Assembly: GCA_019359415.1 (NCBI GenBank)
Contig: JAHHHH010000021.1
Span: 22,890 to 86,889 of the forward strand
Source of the DNA: Iphinoe sp. HA4291-MV1
GTDB taxonomy: Bacteria; Cyanobacteriota; Cyanobacteriia; Cyanobacteriales; Nostocaceae
DNA: 64,000 nucleotides
Direction of reading: 5' to 3'
Part shown: in pieces, positions 1-8,725 of the stretch
Position numbering within the stretch: the stretch's first letter is position 1
Layout: each line of letters opens with the position of its first letter
Program-made: the position numbers and the translations under genes
The notes under the pieces: generated by a model
The model's input: only the letters and a program-made list of their open reading frames with translations
Database searches by the model: none
Told to the model about the DNA's origin: nothing

Positions 1-948
1 TTCTCTTTGGAAGATAAAACTGTACCTGCTGCACTACCTATTAATGAAATTAAAGCTGCTACTGGCATAGACGTTGGTCTTGAAAAGTTTTTGACTACTG
101 CTGATGGACAAAGTGTTGAAGTACCACAGTATTATCGGAAAGCACAAGCAACTTTAGCCCGCCAACAACGCAAACTTGCACGTAAAACCAAAGGGTCTAA
201 GAACTACCAAAAACAAGCATCGAAGGTTGCTAGGCTTCATTTGCACGTAGCAAGGCAAAGGAAAGAGTTTCATTATCAAGTCGCACATTGGTTGGTTAAC
301 TCCTATGACTTAATTGTTTTTGAAAACCTGAACATCAAAGGGCTGGCTAGAACACGACTGGCTAAGTCAATACTAGATGTTGCTTGGGGTGCATTCCTCC
401 AAATCATGCAAGCAGTAGCGGTAAGACGCGGCAAGCGTACACGAGGAGTTGACCCTAGAGGGACTAGTATTAATTGTTCGAGATGTGGACAGAGGGTTGA
501 AAAAACTCTTGCCGTTCGTGTTCATAGTTGTTCTTGTGGGTTAGTTATTGACCGGGACTGGAACAGCGCACTTAATCTTTTAAATCTTGGGTCGGTTGGA
601 CTACCGATTCCTGCAAAGCTCGTCGGGGGAAGCTTCCCCCGACAGACTTTGCGGCTGCGGAGGCTTAGAGGTTACTCAGCCTGTGAGGCAGCAAGTCTCC
701 GAAGTGAATCTGAGATGCGCTCCTTAAACCGCTTGCGGTTAGCGGGAGAGTTGTCACTTATTCAAGGAGCATCCCAATGCATGCAAAAAAACGGTAGTGG
801 GAGCATCTTGCTCCCTAGTTTCAGTAGACCGAAAAGATTTCTAGAAGGCTTACCATTGGGGCATTCTGGCGGATTGTATACAATCCGCCAGAATGCCCGT
901 ATCATCTGCGTTTTGAGCAATAGGGTTGTAGATGAGTTCTCCTGCTAA
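1..948 (+). CDS. tnpB: TnpB-family RNA-guided nuclease, 3' part (5' end outside window)
   Basis: The frame is open from base 1, so the N-terminal part lies to the left of the window. The visible protein carries the RuvC-like core of TnpB (IS200/IS605 and IS607 elements): GIDVG supplies the first catalytic Asp, VFENLNIKG the catalytic Glu, and DRDWNSALN the last Asp. A four-Cys zinc finger (CSRCG, CSCG) lies before the last motif. All three acidic residues are present, so the core need not be dead. After the core (to about base 600) the frame runs on for about 115 residues of low-quality Ser/Arg/Leu-rich sequence, through a perfect palindrome at 622-643 and into a MITE-like element at 822-1033, so the true C-terminus is probably much earlier. 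TnpB is a guide-RNA-directed nuclease whose omega-RNA usually overlaps the gene's 3' end. No TnpA is visible. Family call is firm; exact end is not. Confidence 0.85.
   Translation, partial: FSLEDKTVPAALPINEIKAATGIDVGLEKFLTTADGQSVEVPQYYRKAQATLARQQRKLARKTKGSKNYQKQASKVARLHLHVARQRKEFHYQVAHWLVNSYDLIVFENLNIKGLARTRLAKSILDVAWGAFLQIMQAVAVRRGKRTRGVDPRGTSINCSRCGQRVEKTLAVRVHSCSCGLVIDRDWNSALNLLNLGSVGLPIPAKLVGGSFPRQTLRLRRLRGYSACEAASLRSESEMRSLNRLRLAGELSLIQGASQCMQKNGSGSILLPSFSRPKRFLEGLPLGHSGGLYTIRQNARIICVLSNRVVDEFSC
622..643. repeat. Perfect 22-bp palindrome at the 3' end of tnpB
   Basis: GTCGGGGGAAG is followed directly by its reverse complement. It sits just past the last recognisable TnpB motif, where the omega-RNA scaffold of such elements usually lies, so it could form a stem of the guide RNA. 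It could also be an unrelated dispersed palindrome. Confidence 0.6.
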
Positions 949-1033
949 GGTAAGCGATCGCTCGACCCTGTGCCCAAAACATCGCCCCAAACCCTCATTC
1001 TTGCGTTGACTGACAAAAGTTTTCGGTCTACTG
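822..1033. mobile_element. MITE-like element, 14-bp inverted ends and 5-bp target duplication
   Basis: The left end CAGTAGACCGAAAA (822-835) is the exact reverse complement of the right end (1020-1033). Immediately outside both ends is the same 5-mer AGTTT (817-821 and 1034-1038), as expected for a target-site duplication. The 212-bp interior has no transposase and includes the 40-bp palindrome at 859-898 and one HIP1 site. The terminal repeats, duplication and small size fit a non-autonomous MITE inserted in the tail of the TnpB gene. I do not recognise the parent family. Confidence 0.6.
859..898. repeat. 40-bp perfect palindrome inside the MITE-like element
   Basis: An 18-bp arm starting GGGCATTCTGGCGG (859-876) pairs with its exact reverse complement (881-898) across a TATA centre that is itself palindromic. 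There is no T-run after it, so a terminator role is not supported. Confidence 0.7.
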
Positions 1034-1137
1034 AGTTTATATACTGAAGCCGGCTGTCCGTCCCCGAAGTCGCTACAACGCGCTTAACCCGACGCCACGT
1101 CCTTCTCCTTGCCCAGACGCTCTTGCAACAACGGAGG

Positions 1138-1215
1138 GAACCTCCAAGGGCGGAGTGGCTCCCTTCGGGAACGCCCGTCGCCTACGGCGGGAAACCCGCC
1201 TGCAGCGCTGGATTC
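1138..1215. repeat. Dispersed cyanobacterial palindromic repeat cluster
   Basis: This stretch is made of short nested palindromes such as CCCTTCGGG and CGTCGCCTACGGCG, the kind scattered between genes in Nostoc relatives. The rest of 1034-1585 holds no convincing gene; a short open frame at 1155-1388 is just repeat sequence read through. Confidence 0.55.
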
Positions 1216-1585
1216 ACCGCAACGCGCAACTCTTGGCACTACAAAATAAATTTACACATTTGGGATGCTCCCTTTATTCATCGCTAGTCGCCAGAATTTC
1301 TACTGAATGCTGGCGACTGAGATTTCTATGGTTAACGATACACCAGCCTTTGGTAGACGTTGATGTCCCTTTTAAGCTAAAGTTGTAATGAGTTCATTTT
1401 ATAAGAGTGCAACAAAGCCAAAATCAACCAGCACGAAAACACTTCACCTTCACCTGTGATTTCTACAGCAGTTAAAAGCAAAAACACAGATATTGCTGAA
1501 CGTGCGGGGTGCAAAACGTTTGAATATATAAAATAACAAATCATTCAAAAGGTAAATTAGCCCATAAGTTAATAAACTTTAAAAT

Positions 1586-2035
1586 ATGCAAAAGCAAGCG
1601 ATATCAACAAAACCTATTCGTTCACTGGAAGATGCTCTTGAGCAGTGTCAGATATTGGGTATGCGCGTTAGTCGTCAGCGTCGTTTTATCCTGGAGCTAC
1701 TTTGGGAAGCAAGAGAGCATCTTTCTGCCAGAGAGATTTATGATCGCCTGAACCAGCAAGGCAAAGAGATCGGACATACCTCTGTCTATCAAAACTTAGA
1801 AGCGTTATCTAGCCAAGGCATCATTGAATGTATTGAACGCTGTGACGGACGTTTATACGGCAATATTAGTGATTCCCATAGTCATGTTAACTGTTTGGAT
1901 ACAAATCAAATCTTGGATATTCACATAGAACTACCAGAAGAATTTATCCGCCAAGTTGAAGAACAAACAGGAGTGCGGATTAGTGACTACAGTATTAACT
2001 TTTACGGTTACCGCAACTTGCAAGAAAGCAAATGA
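1586..2035 (+). CDS. Fur-family transcriptional regulator (FurC/PerR-like)
   Basis: This 149-residue protein has the Fur layout: an N-terminal winged helix (about residues 15-90, with RVSRQRRFILELL and the recognition segment GHTSVYQNLEAL) and a C-terminal dimerisation and metal-binding part with the HSHVNCLD motif. The paired CxxC structural zinc cysteines near the C-terminus of classical Fur are absent; the only cysteines I see are in QCQI, ECIERC and NCLD. Length and sequence resemble the FurC (PerR-type) paralogue of Anabaena more than FurA or Zur, which would point to peroxide-stress control, but that sub-assignment is from memory. It stands alone, with an AT-rich upstream region. Confidence 0.85.
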   Translation: MQKQAISTKPIRSLEDALEQCQILGMRVSRQRRFILELLWEAREHLSAREIYDRLNQQGKEIGHTSVYQNLEALSSQGIIECIERCDGRLYGNISDSHSHVNCLDTNQILDIHIELPEEFIRQVEEQTGVRISDYSINFYGYRNLQESK

Positions 2036-2356
2036 TGGTTGTATGAGTTGCGCCCAAGCGCAACCACTAAGCTGTTACCGATTACCATATTCACTCTAGT
2101 TATCGCTATCGCCTACAACCGTTTTATCATCTGCGCTTTCAATAATTCCCTCCTTCTAGGGTGCATTGTTAAACTGTTCGGTGGCAAGTGAACTAGTGCA
2201 ACGCGGCGGAAATAAAGCTACCATTCCAAGGCAGCCAAAAGCCCACATAATCAGCTTTTTGACTTTTGACTTTTGACTTCCGCGCAGCGGTGCTAGGCTC
2301 ATTTGTCAAGCTTATTTACGACCAAAATAAAAAAAGCCTGCGTTTTTAAGCGGATT
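2036..2356. other. Intergenic region with short TTTTGAC tandem repeats
   Basis: No gene is visible. At about 2259-2280 there are three tandem copies of TTTTGAC, a heptamer repeat typical of filamentous cyanobacteria. A GCGC-rich inverted repeat lies at about 2049-2061 just after the fur gene. Confidence 0.5.
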
Positions 2357-4165
2357 ATGAGCGATCGCTCTTTGAAACTATTATTAATAGACCAAGATCC
2401 CATCTTCCGGCTAGGGCTAAGAGTGGCTTTGGAAGAATTTTCCAATTTACAAGTAGTATCAGAGGCAGAAACAGACACTGCTGCATTGCAGATTTTAGCC
2501 AAACTCGCACAAGAAGACCCGAACCAAGTCAATTTAGTCGTTTTAGAATTGGGGAATACCCGCTCCTTCTCTAGCCAACAGCTAGGTTTACAACTTTGTC
2601 GGCATTTGAAAATTCAGTACCCCAACCTACCATTATTACTTCTAAGTTCTGTTCAAGAACAAGGACTGTTTCTAGCAGCAAGAGCCGCTGGAGTAGATGG
2701 TTACTGTTCTAAAGGGACTCCTATTACTGAATTAGTCACCGCCATGCAAAATGTGTTAGCAGGTGGCTCATACTGGGATGGGGAGATGGAAAACACGGGG
2801 ATGCAAAAACCTGAGAACAGGGAGTATACGCTTGAAAATCTCCCCACGACTTCTCAACTTCCTTTTGCTCGCTTGCGGAAGCATCTACGCTTATCAGCAA
2901 TTGGTTACATTAACGCCACCTTGGCAGAAGTTACAGCACAATTACAAGTCCCCGGATTACCATTATTAGATCGAGCAGTGTTGGCTGGGCAAAGACGAGA
3001 ACTGCTAGCAGCACGTTGGCTCCTTAATCGATTATTAGCTTCACCACTGGAAAGGCGACAGGATGTAGAGTCACATTTGCATAATGTTTCTGCAAGGAAT
3101 AATTTCGCATCTGCACAGTTGCAAGTTCCTACAAATTCTCTCCCAAGTATTTCTATTTCCAAATCTGACTCACTAAAAAAGCAAAATACTCCTTCTCTAC
3201 TGAGTCCTAGATCGTTACAAGCGGCATTATTTGCATTTTGTATTACCAAACTTCAGCTTCCTTTACAAAACTTGACAATAACCACCCTGGAAATTGATAT
3301 TTTACGTGAAGATAAAAAACGTGATTTACTTTACCTTATTTTACAGAGAATTGCTGATGCACTAGATGAAATGCGTTCTTCTTTAGTAGAAATAAACCAA
3401 TTATATGAATTAAAAAATACCATATTACTTGATATATGGCAAGCAGCAACGACAGACTTTTTTGGAAAGTTTTCTCGGGTACGAGTAGGTAATAATAATT
3501 TCGAAATTGTTACTTTTCTTCTGCAATATGCTGCAGTTGTGCAAGCAGAAATTCTCAATAAAATTCCTCTGGTTGAGGAGTTATTTTCTTATCTCCTCTT
3601 TCAAACAGATTTGCAAATTGATAATGCCTCATATCCAGCAGGTAGCTCTGAAGCTAAAGAGCATGCAGAAATAATTCTGGAGAATTTATTAATTCAGGTA
3701 GCGAATGGTGTTATGCAACCGTTGCTCAACTCTTTAGCGGATGTAGAAGAAATGAAGCAAGGTTTTTATGACCGCCAATTGATTTCTACACGGGAAATCG
3801 AACGATTTAGAAATAATTTGTCGTGGAGATATCGCATTAGGAATTATGTCAATGAGCCGAGAGCAATATTTGAAAGCCGCTATGAGCTATTTGTATTTGC
3901 ACCTCGCGGTATTGCTACAATTTCCATGTATGCACCGCGTAAACAAGAGTTAGCACAACTTTCTGGGATTCCGCTAGTTGTGACTTTGGCAATAGAATTT
4001 CGTGATGCGATCGCTCCTCGTATAAAATCGCTATTATCCTTTTTTGGAAGTGGTGTTGTCTTTGTTCTCACGCAAGTTATTGGTCGTGGTATAGGTTTGA
4101 TTGCTCGTGGTGTTCTTCAAGGAATTGGCAGTGTTTCTTTAACGGAAAGAAAGAATAAAAGGTAA
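2357..4165 (+). CDS. Response-regulator receiver protein with DUF3685 (Ycf55-like) domain
   Basis: A 602-residue protein in two parts. Residues 1-130 form a receiver-like domain (LKLLLIDQDPIFRLGLRVAL, then a putative phospho-acceptor region LVVLELGN where the usual Asp is replaced, then LLLLSS and YCSKG with the conserved Lys). The long C-terminal part, about residues 300-602, matches the cyanobacterial DUF3685 family related to plastid Ycf55 and ends in a hydrophobic segment. The ATG at 2357 is preferred over an in-frame TTG at 2303, because the receiver fold begins right after it. The phospho-acceptor site reads LELG rather than LDxx, so phosphorylation is doubtful. Function unknown; no partner kinase is adjacent. 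Confidence 0.8.
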   Translation: MSDRSLKLLLIDQDPIFRLGLRVALEEFSNLQVVSEAETDTAALQILAKLAQEDPNQVNLVVLELGNTRSFSSQQLGLQLCRHLKIQYPNLPLLLLSSVQEQGLFLAARAAGVDGYCSKGTPITELVTAMQNVLAGGSYWDGEMENTGMQKPENREYTLENLPTTSQLPFARLRKHLRLSAIGYINATLAEVTAQLQVPGLPLLDRAVLAGQRRELLAARWLLNRLLASPLERRQDVESHLHNVSARNNFASAQLQVPTNSLPSISISKSDSLKKQNTPSLLSPRSLQAALFAFCITKLQLPLQNLTITTLEIDILREDKKRDLLYLILQRIADALDEMRSSLVEINQLYELKNTILLDIWQAATTDFFGKFSRVRVGNNNFEIVTFLLQYAAVVQAEILNKIPLVEELFSYLLFQTDLQIDNASYPAGSSEAKEHAEIILENLLIQVANGVMQPLLNSLADVEEMKQGFYDRQLISTREIERFRNNLSWRYRIRNYVNEPRAIFESRYELFVFAPRGIATISMYAPRKQELAQLSGIPLVVTLAIEFRDAIAPRIKSLLSFFGSGVVFVLTQVIGRGIGLIARGVLQGIGSVSLTERKNKR

Positions 4166-4204
4166 AGGTGACCGAACAAGGCAAAAGTTAAAAGTTAATG
4201 GGCA

Positions 4205-4520
4205 ATGGGCATTGTCTCGACATATTTGCCTAGTGAGTCGGAGCAATATTATCAAGAATTACTAGAAGTTCATATTCAAGAGATAGCCAGAATTCTCTAT
4301 AAAAACACTCCACCAGATAAAATTGAGACTTTCGAGGGGATCGAATACTCTGTACGCGAGCAAGTTCTCGAACACGTCAGCCCAAAAATCGCATTTTTTT
4401 GTCAGAGAAAAGACGGGAACGGTTTGGGATGAGATACAGAAGATTATTCATTCTCTTGACGATTGCTTGCTGGATATTAGTTCTGGTGATGAGCAAGAGG
4501 AAGAAGAAGCTCAAGATTGA
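4205..4520 (+). pseudogene. ISKra4-type transposase remnant, N-terminal part, frameshifted
   Basis: The first frame (4205-4432) encodes EVHIQEIARILYKNTPP and SVREQVLEHVSPKIAFF, which resemble the N-terminus of cyanobacterial ISKra4 transposases. At about 4395-4410 the sequence moves to another frame that continues TGTVWDEIQKIIHSLDDCLL to a stop at 4520. The large catalytic part is missing. It could alternatively be a small stand-alone gene with a frameshift. It lies between the DUF3685 gene and a strong hairpin. Confidence 0.5.
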
Positions 4521-4526
4521 ATCCCC

Positions 4527-4578
4527 CTCATATTATTCGCGAGTGTTTCTCGCGAATAATATGGGTTCTTTTATTTTT
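4527..4578 (+). terminator. Strong hairpin with T-rich tail
   Basis: CATATTATTCGCGAG (4529-4543) pairs perfectly with 4549-4563 around a TGTTT loop, and a T-rich tail (TTCTTTTATTTTT) follows. This is a classic Rho-independent terminator shape for rightward transcription. Confidence 0.7.
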
Positions 4579-5087
4579 GCAAAATTGGGATGCTCCCATT
4601 TAAAAACTTTGTAGATTTAGCAGTAGTTGTTTAAAAAATCACATATATACTGAATAAAGACTTACATTCTGTTACATCATTGGTTAATTTTACGTCCCAC
4701 ATTATTATAGGTGCGACAGTGCTTTTCTCTCGTTCTGAAGCGATTGGGCAAGGAACAGCGCCTTAAAGAAGATGCTCCTGTTCGCGTAGCGTTCCGCAGG
4801 AAAGGAGCCGCTTCGTGATCGCATTCCTTTACATTTCTGAAGAGACAATTTATGAATAACTGATGGGTAGATGGCAATAATGCACAGAGCTACTTTAAAC
4901 TTGATATATAAATGTATTAATTAACTATGATGCCGAAGAAAGCAACAGCCAAAATATTTACTCGCAGTATCTGCTTGGTGCTAATTTGTGGCTGACTCGC
5001 TGCTTTTCGATATCGTTATGAAGTTCCGATATGGTGTAAGTAAAGCTTGACTCAAATTCTAACTAATTGCTTGTGGAGTTGTGCTGA
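4579..5087. other. Intergenic region with dispersed repeats
   Basis: No gene recognised. The segment starts with AAAATTGGGATGCTCCC (4581-4597), a short sequence that recurs in both orientations elsewhere in the window. At about 4755-4815 there is a GC-rich dispersed repeat with the CGCGTAGCGTTCCGC motif. Confidence 0.45.
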
Positions 5088-5276
5088 ATGGAATTACTCG
5101 TCTTTGGATTAGTGGTGGTTTATACAGGTGGTGCTTGGAAGTTCTTAAATGGATTTAACCGGACTAACTTCCAGCAAAGTCAGAGCAATCGCCTACGTTT
5201 AGCCTTATTGTGGCCAGCTTTGTTTGCGACAAGTAAATCCTATCGTCAAAACTTTAGAAAGGCTCTCAAAGGTTAG
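5088..5276 (+). CDS. Small conserved cyanobacterial hypothetical protein
   Basis: A 62-residue protein with an N-terminal hydrophobic segment (ELLVFGLVVVYTGGAWKF, probably one membrane helix) followed by a basic tail ending SYRQNFRKALKG. I recall near-identical short proteins in other Nostocales, but no function is known. A GGAG ribosome-binding site lies 9 bases before the ATG. It stands alone between repeat-rich gaps. Confidence 0.7.
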   Translation: MELLVFGLVVVYTGGAWKFLNGFNRTNFQQSQSNRLRLALLWPALFATSKSYRQNFRKALKG

Positions 5277-5981
5277 AGATAACTGTTGCTCAGATTTGGC
5301 GGTGGGACGACGTATCTTGGTAAATATAAAATTATAGCAGTCGCCAGGTAGATTAGGACACGAACTAATGAGAAAACACGGACACCAAGAGACTTTCAAG
5401 CCTGTTAAGAGTTCCCTGTTCCCTGCTATAGTACCTAGATACGTAGTGGTTTGTTGGCAAACATCGCTCTACCCATATCATTCAACGCTACGGGTTTGGG
5501 TAGGGCGTTTGGTTTTGCATTACTAATCGTGCATTCGTGAGTAGCTCAACTTCTCACCTGCAATCGTTGGTAATTGGATCAAAGACAATAATTGGACAGA
5601 ATCAAATCGTTCTGGCAAAATTATTCTCGCACAAATATTAAAACAATATAAAAGCATTCAACATTACCTGACTACTCAAATTTCCAGGACACAGAGCTTT
5701 ATCTAGGCAGTGTGCTTTCTGTTTGCCACGCCGTGACGTGATATTCTGTTAGTGGATATACTTATGCAAAAGCAAGGGGAACAAAGTTCGCTTTGCGAAT
5801 ATTGCTATTGCTAGTACTTTTACGGCTGTCAGCCGGGATCTTGTTTCTAACCATATTATAGATCTGTGGATTGAAAATGGTAGTTTTGCCAACACTTGCC
5901 ATGAGTGATTGTCATGGGCGATCGCCTACCGCAACTGATGGAAATCTATTTCTAAGTCAGAATCATCTGGAGAAGTAAACC
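5277..5981. other. Intergenic region with repeats and a hairpin
   Basis: No gene is convincing in these 700 bases. There is a dispersed repeat copy at 5368-5430 and a stem formed by GCTCTACCCA (5466-5475) and TGGGTAGGGC (5497-5506). Confidence 0.4.
5368..5430 (+). repeat. Dispersed repeat, copy 1 (second copy at 51315)
   Basis: ATGAGAAAACACGGACACCA and the following AGAGTTCCCTG...CTATA recur with small changes and a shifted TTCCCTG unit at 51315-51378. Neither copy is in a gene. Confidence 0.6.
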
Positions 5982-6125
5982 ATGAGTCGATTGTGGTTTT
6001 CCATCATTGCTATAACAAGCTTTGTTGCTGTTATTGGACTTTGGACAAAAAAAGAGTGGTTCGCGATTATCATGACTCTGTTGGCGAATTGCGATCGCTA
6101 TCCCAAAACCCTTGAAGTGTCGTAG
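5982..6125 (+). CDS. Possible small membrane protein
   Basis: A 47-codon frame starts at an ATG preceded by CTGGAGAAG. It begins MSRLWFSIIAITSFVAVIGLW, one hydrophobic helix, and continues KKEWFAIIMTLLANC. I do not recognise it. The last third runs through a HIP1 site and could be non-coding, so this is tentative. Confidence 0.3.
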   Translation: MSRLWFSIIAITSFVAVIGLWTKKEWFAIIMTLLANCDRYPKTLEVS

Positions 6126-6187
6126 CTACTCATACCGTTTCTTTATGAAGATGCGCCAAATTTCTCACCTAGTTTACATGTTAGAAC

Positions 6188-7105
6188 TCAGGACTGAAAG
6201 AGGCGTTGGTTGAGCCAAGATAAACCAGCACCAGCAGTTTCAGCAAGAATGCTCACCAGACGATACAGACCAGTTGCGCCGAGAACTACCGCAGTGGGAA
6301 AATGTTGCTGCAAAAGTGCGATCGCAGTGGCTTCAAACACACCCAAGCCACCAGGTGCTCCTGGAACCACTAACCCCACTAACCACGCGAAACTAAAAGC
6401 ACCAAGTAATAAAGGAATTTGACTAAAATTTATAGGACTCAAGGCAAGCAAAGTTAACATAAACCCTGCACTGCGTAGTCCCAAAAAGCCCAATTCTCCT
6501 ATCAAAGGGCGCAGGGGATATTGTTCAAGACTCCAGGGAACTGCTTGCAAGGTGTTAGAAGCAGACTTTTTTACCTTTATACGCTGCAATAGGTGAGTTG
6601 CTCTGTTCAAAAACTTGGGATGTAAAACACCGAGCACTCCCAGCAAACCCAGTAGTTGTACAATGAGCAGGGTGAGGGTGGTTTTTTCGGTCATAAATTG
6701 GCTACTGAATAGAACAACAATTAAAGCAGCAGCAGCCATCAATAAAGGTTCTAGCAATACACTGAGGGTTGCTGCGCCAGTAGAAATATTTGCACCCTTC
6801 GCAGCCACAATTCTTCCGTAGTAATGCCAGATATTACCTGGTATGTACTTGGCAAGATTTGTTTTTAGGTAAACTTGAATAAACTCCCAAGAGCAGACAG
6901 GTTGATTTAATTCTCGAAGAACCCAAGTCCATACCCAACCTGCCCAAGTATGTGCCAGTAATGTGACACCTGTAGCGATCGCCAGAATTGCCCATCCAAC
7001 TGCATCAATATGGATGGTAACGACTTCTTGCCAGTTATCCTTAAAGGCTTTTACCAAAAAAAACAACGTCCCACCTAAAATTAGCCAGCGTAAAATTTGC
7101 TTCAT
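6188..7105 (-). CDS. Flippase-like membrane protein (UPF0104 / LPG synthase TM domain family)
   Basis: A 305-residue protein with about eight hydrophobic helices and the family motifs FIQVYLKTNLAKYIPGNIWHYYGR in the first half and VVPGAPGGLGVFEATAIALL near the C-terminus. These mark the lysylphosphatidylglycerol synthase transmembrane domain (YbhN/UPF0104) superfamily, inner-membrane proteins proposed to move or modify lipids. The length fits a stand-alone membrane domain without a synthetase domain. It is monocistronic as far as can be seen. The lipid substrate cannot be inferred. Confidence 0.85.
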   Translation of the reverse strand: MKQILRWLILGGTLFFLVKAFKDNWQEVVTIHIDAVGWAILAIATGVTLLAHTWAGWVWTWVLRELNQPVCSWEFIQVYLKTNLAKYIPGNIWHYYGRIVAAKGANISTGAATLSVLLEPLLMAAAALIVVLFSSQFMTEKTTLTLLIVQLLGLLGVLGVLHPKFLNRATHLLQRIKVKKSASNTLQAVPWSLEQYPLRPLIGELGFLGLRSAGFMLTLLALSPINFSQIPLLLGAFSFAWLVGLVVPGAPGGLGVFEATAIALLQQHFPTAVVLGATGLYRLVSILAETAGAGLSWLNQRLFQS

Positions 7106-7484
7106 TATTCTGGTAATTTAACTTATAAATTTGCCTACTAACTGAATACATCAAATCATATGATATGTCAGCCATGTATCCCTAGATTTCCAGTAAAAAT
7201 TGTTAATAGTTATATATTTGATGTAACTATTTTTACTGGTTAATGATTTGAATAAATAAACAATTTATGTTTACTTATAGCAATTTTCAATGAGAGCATC
7301 CCAATTTTGTAGCAATACCCAAAGAAGGATATCGCTACGCCTCCAAAGCTTGTCTCCGTAGGCTACGTACGAGTGCAGTACAGTAGAGACGTTACATGTA
7401 AAGTCTCTACACGCGTTGCGTATTTGATTCAAACGAGAATCGCTATATAAGTTTCTCGCTTCTTTGTTAATTTATTTAACTCAT

Positions 7485-7530
7485 CCCCCGGCTATGAAAC
7501 TGAACGAAGTGACAGTTTCATAGCCGGGGG
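7485..7530. repeat. 18-bp stem hairpin
   Basis: CCCCCGGCTATGAAACTG (7485-7502) pairs perfectly with 7513-7530 across a 10-base loop. There is no T-run on the + side. Confidence 0.65.
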
Positions 7531-7623
7531 GAAATCGAAGTCATTAGTCCTTAGTCATTAGTAGTTTTTCATGATTTTTCGTGGCGTATCATACTAATGA
7601 CTATTGACCAATGACTTATGACT

Positions 7624-7682
7624 AAGACGGCGAGCGGCAATTCATTCCATCCCTAGAAGGAATGGGCTTTCTCGCCGTCTTT
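7624..7682. repeat. Nested hairpin ending in TCTTT, possible terminator
   Basis: AAGACGGCGAG (7624-7634) pairs with CTCGCCGTCTT (7671-7681), and inside it CATTCC pairs with GGAATG. A short T-run follows. It is far from any + strand gene end, so a dispersed repeat is as likely as a terminator. Confidence 0.5.
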
Positions 7683-8075
7683 CTGTAAATAAGTAAAATA
7701 CTACACGAGCATATGATTAGGCAGGTATTTTATATTCTGCAAATTAGCTTAAATAAATATATTGAAAACTATTAAAATGGTACCATTAAAAGTCTTTTAT
7801 TTATTAATGGAAATTCACATAAATTTGTAACTAAATATTCATTCACTAATGACACTAAAGTAAATCAAAGCAAGTAAATTAAAAGCTAATTATAGCCACT
7901 TGTATACCTCTAAAGTTAGAGATAAAGAGTAAAAAAACGCAAATAAAATGTGACTTTTGCTAGAGGGAACCTTTGTTCTTATGTTTGTAATCTTAGGAAG
8001 AAATTGTTGGTCAAACATTTAGAAGGTATTTATCTTGTTTGTTGTTGATGCTAGGAATTACAGGAGGATGAATTG

Positions 8076-8618
8076 GTGAACAGTTTAACTTCTTTTGTGA
8101 AGAAACTGCGGCTGCGCCAAATTTTAACAGTGTTTTTAGCTGGGCTGTTATTGATAGTAAGCACGGCTTGTGGTAACGCAGCAAATACTCAAGGTGCAAA
8201 TCCAAATAATCCTGCTGTGCAAGCTGGTGGTGAGAATAATCCCTATAAGAGAGGTGGGGATAAATATGTAAACCAGAAGATGTCTCAGCCTGGACAAAAC
8301 CAATCTAGCTTACAGCTTAATTCACAATTACTAATTGCCTCTGGTGTCAACACGGAAGGAAAACTTTATCCAGGTGCTGAAACGCCAGAAGGAAGAGCTT
8401 ACAAAGAAGCAGAATTGCCCATCAAAACTGAGAAAAACATAGAGCAGCGTGAACCAGGTAATTTAATTCCGCGTCAATCTGGTGTACGCGAACGAGCTCA
8501 AAATAGAATCGAAACTGTTGGGAAAGCATTTCAGGATGCTTCAGGATTTTTGAAAGACAAGGCAGGTGAAGCAAGTAATAGACCTGAATTGAAACCCAAT
8601 CCAGCAGTAAACAGATAG
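8076..8618 (+). CDS. Predicted lipoprotein, hydrophilic (DUF6658-like)
   Basis: A 180-residue protein with a basic N-terminus (FVKKLRLRQ), a hydrophobic signal (ILTVFLAGLLLIVSTAC) and a lipobox-like STAC; the Cys would be lipidated. The mature part is Asn/Gly/Gln-rich and ends in a charged helical segment. AGGAGG (8062-8067) is 8 bases before this GTG, against 5 before an in-frame TTG at 8073, so GTG is preferred. The next gene (8726) encodes a protein with the same kind of signal region (LLTAFVAGMILFFTQAC), so the two are probably paralogues. It resembles the Nostoc family labelled DUF6658, a label given from memory. Function unknown. Confidence 0.75.
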   Translation: MNSLTSFVKKLRLRQILTVFLAGLLLIVSTACGNAANTQGANPNNPAVQAGGENNPYKRGGDKYVNQKMSQPGQNQSSLQLNSQLLIASGVNTEGKLYPGAETPEGRAYKEAELPIKTEKNIEQREPGNLIPRQSGVRERAQNRIETVGKAFQDASGFLKDKAGEASNRPELKPNPAVNR

Positions 8619-8725
8619 AACTCATTTTTGGAATTCCAAATTTGAAGTAAATCCAAGACACAAAAGTACTAAGTTTGTTCTTGGTTAAAGTTTGACCTTG
8701 TCATATAAACAAAAGGAGTCACACT

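Larger units (their letters stand above)
7106..8075. other. Long intergenic region rich in hairpins and short repeats
   Basis: No gene is visible in about 970 bases. It holds GAGCATCCCAATTTT (7294-7308), two strong hairpins listed separately, and inverted runs of the AGTCATTAGTC / ACTAATGAC type (about 7540-7620), common between Nostoc genes. The last 300 bases are AT-rich and probably hold the promoter of the lipoprotein gene at 8076. Confidence 0.5.

Noticed and set aside
1155-1388. 77-codon open frame
   Set aside because: It runs through GC-rich palindromic repeats; the translation is Arg-rich with no recognisable domain.
7106-8075. tRNA or structured RNA gene in the long hairpin-rich gap
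   Set aside because: The hairpins are simple long stems of repeat type; no cloverleaf with anticodon and TTCRA loop was found.
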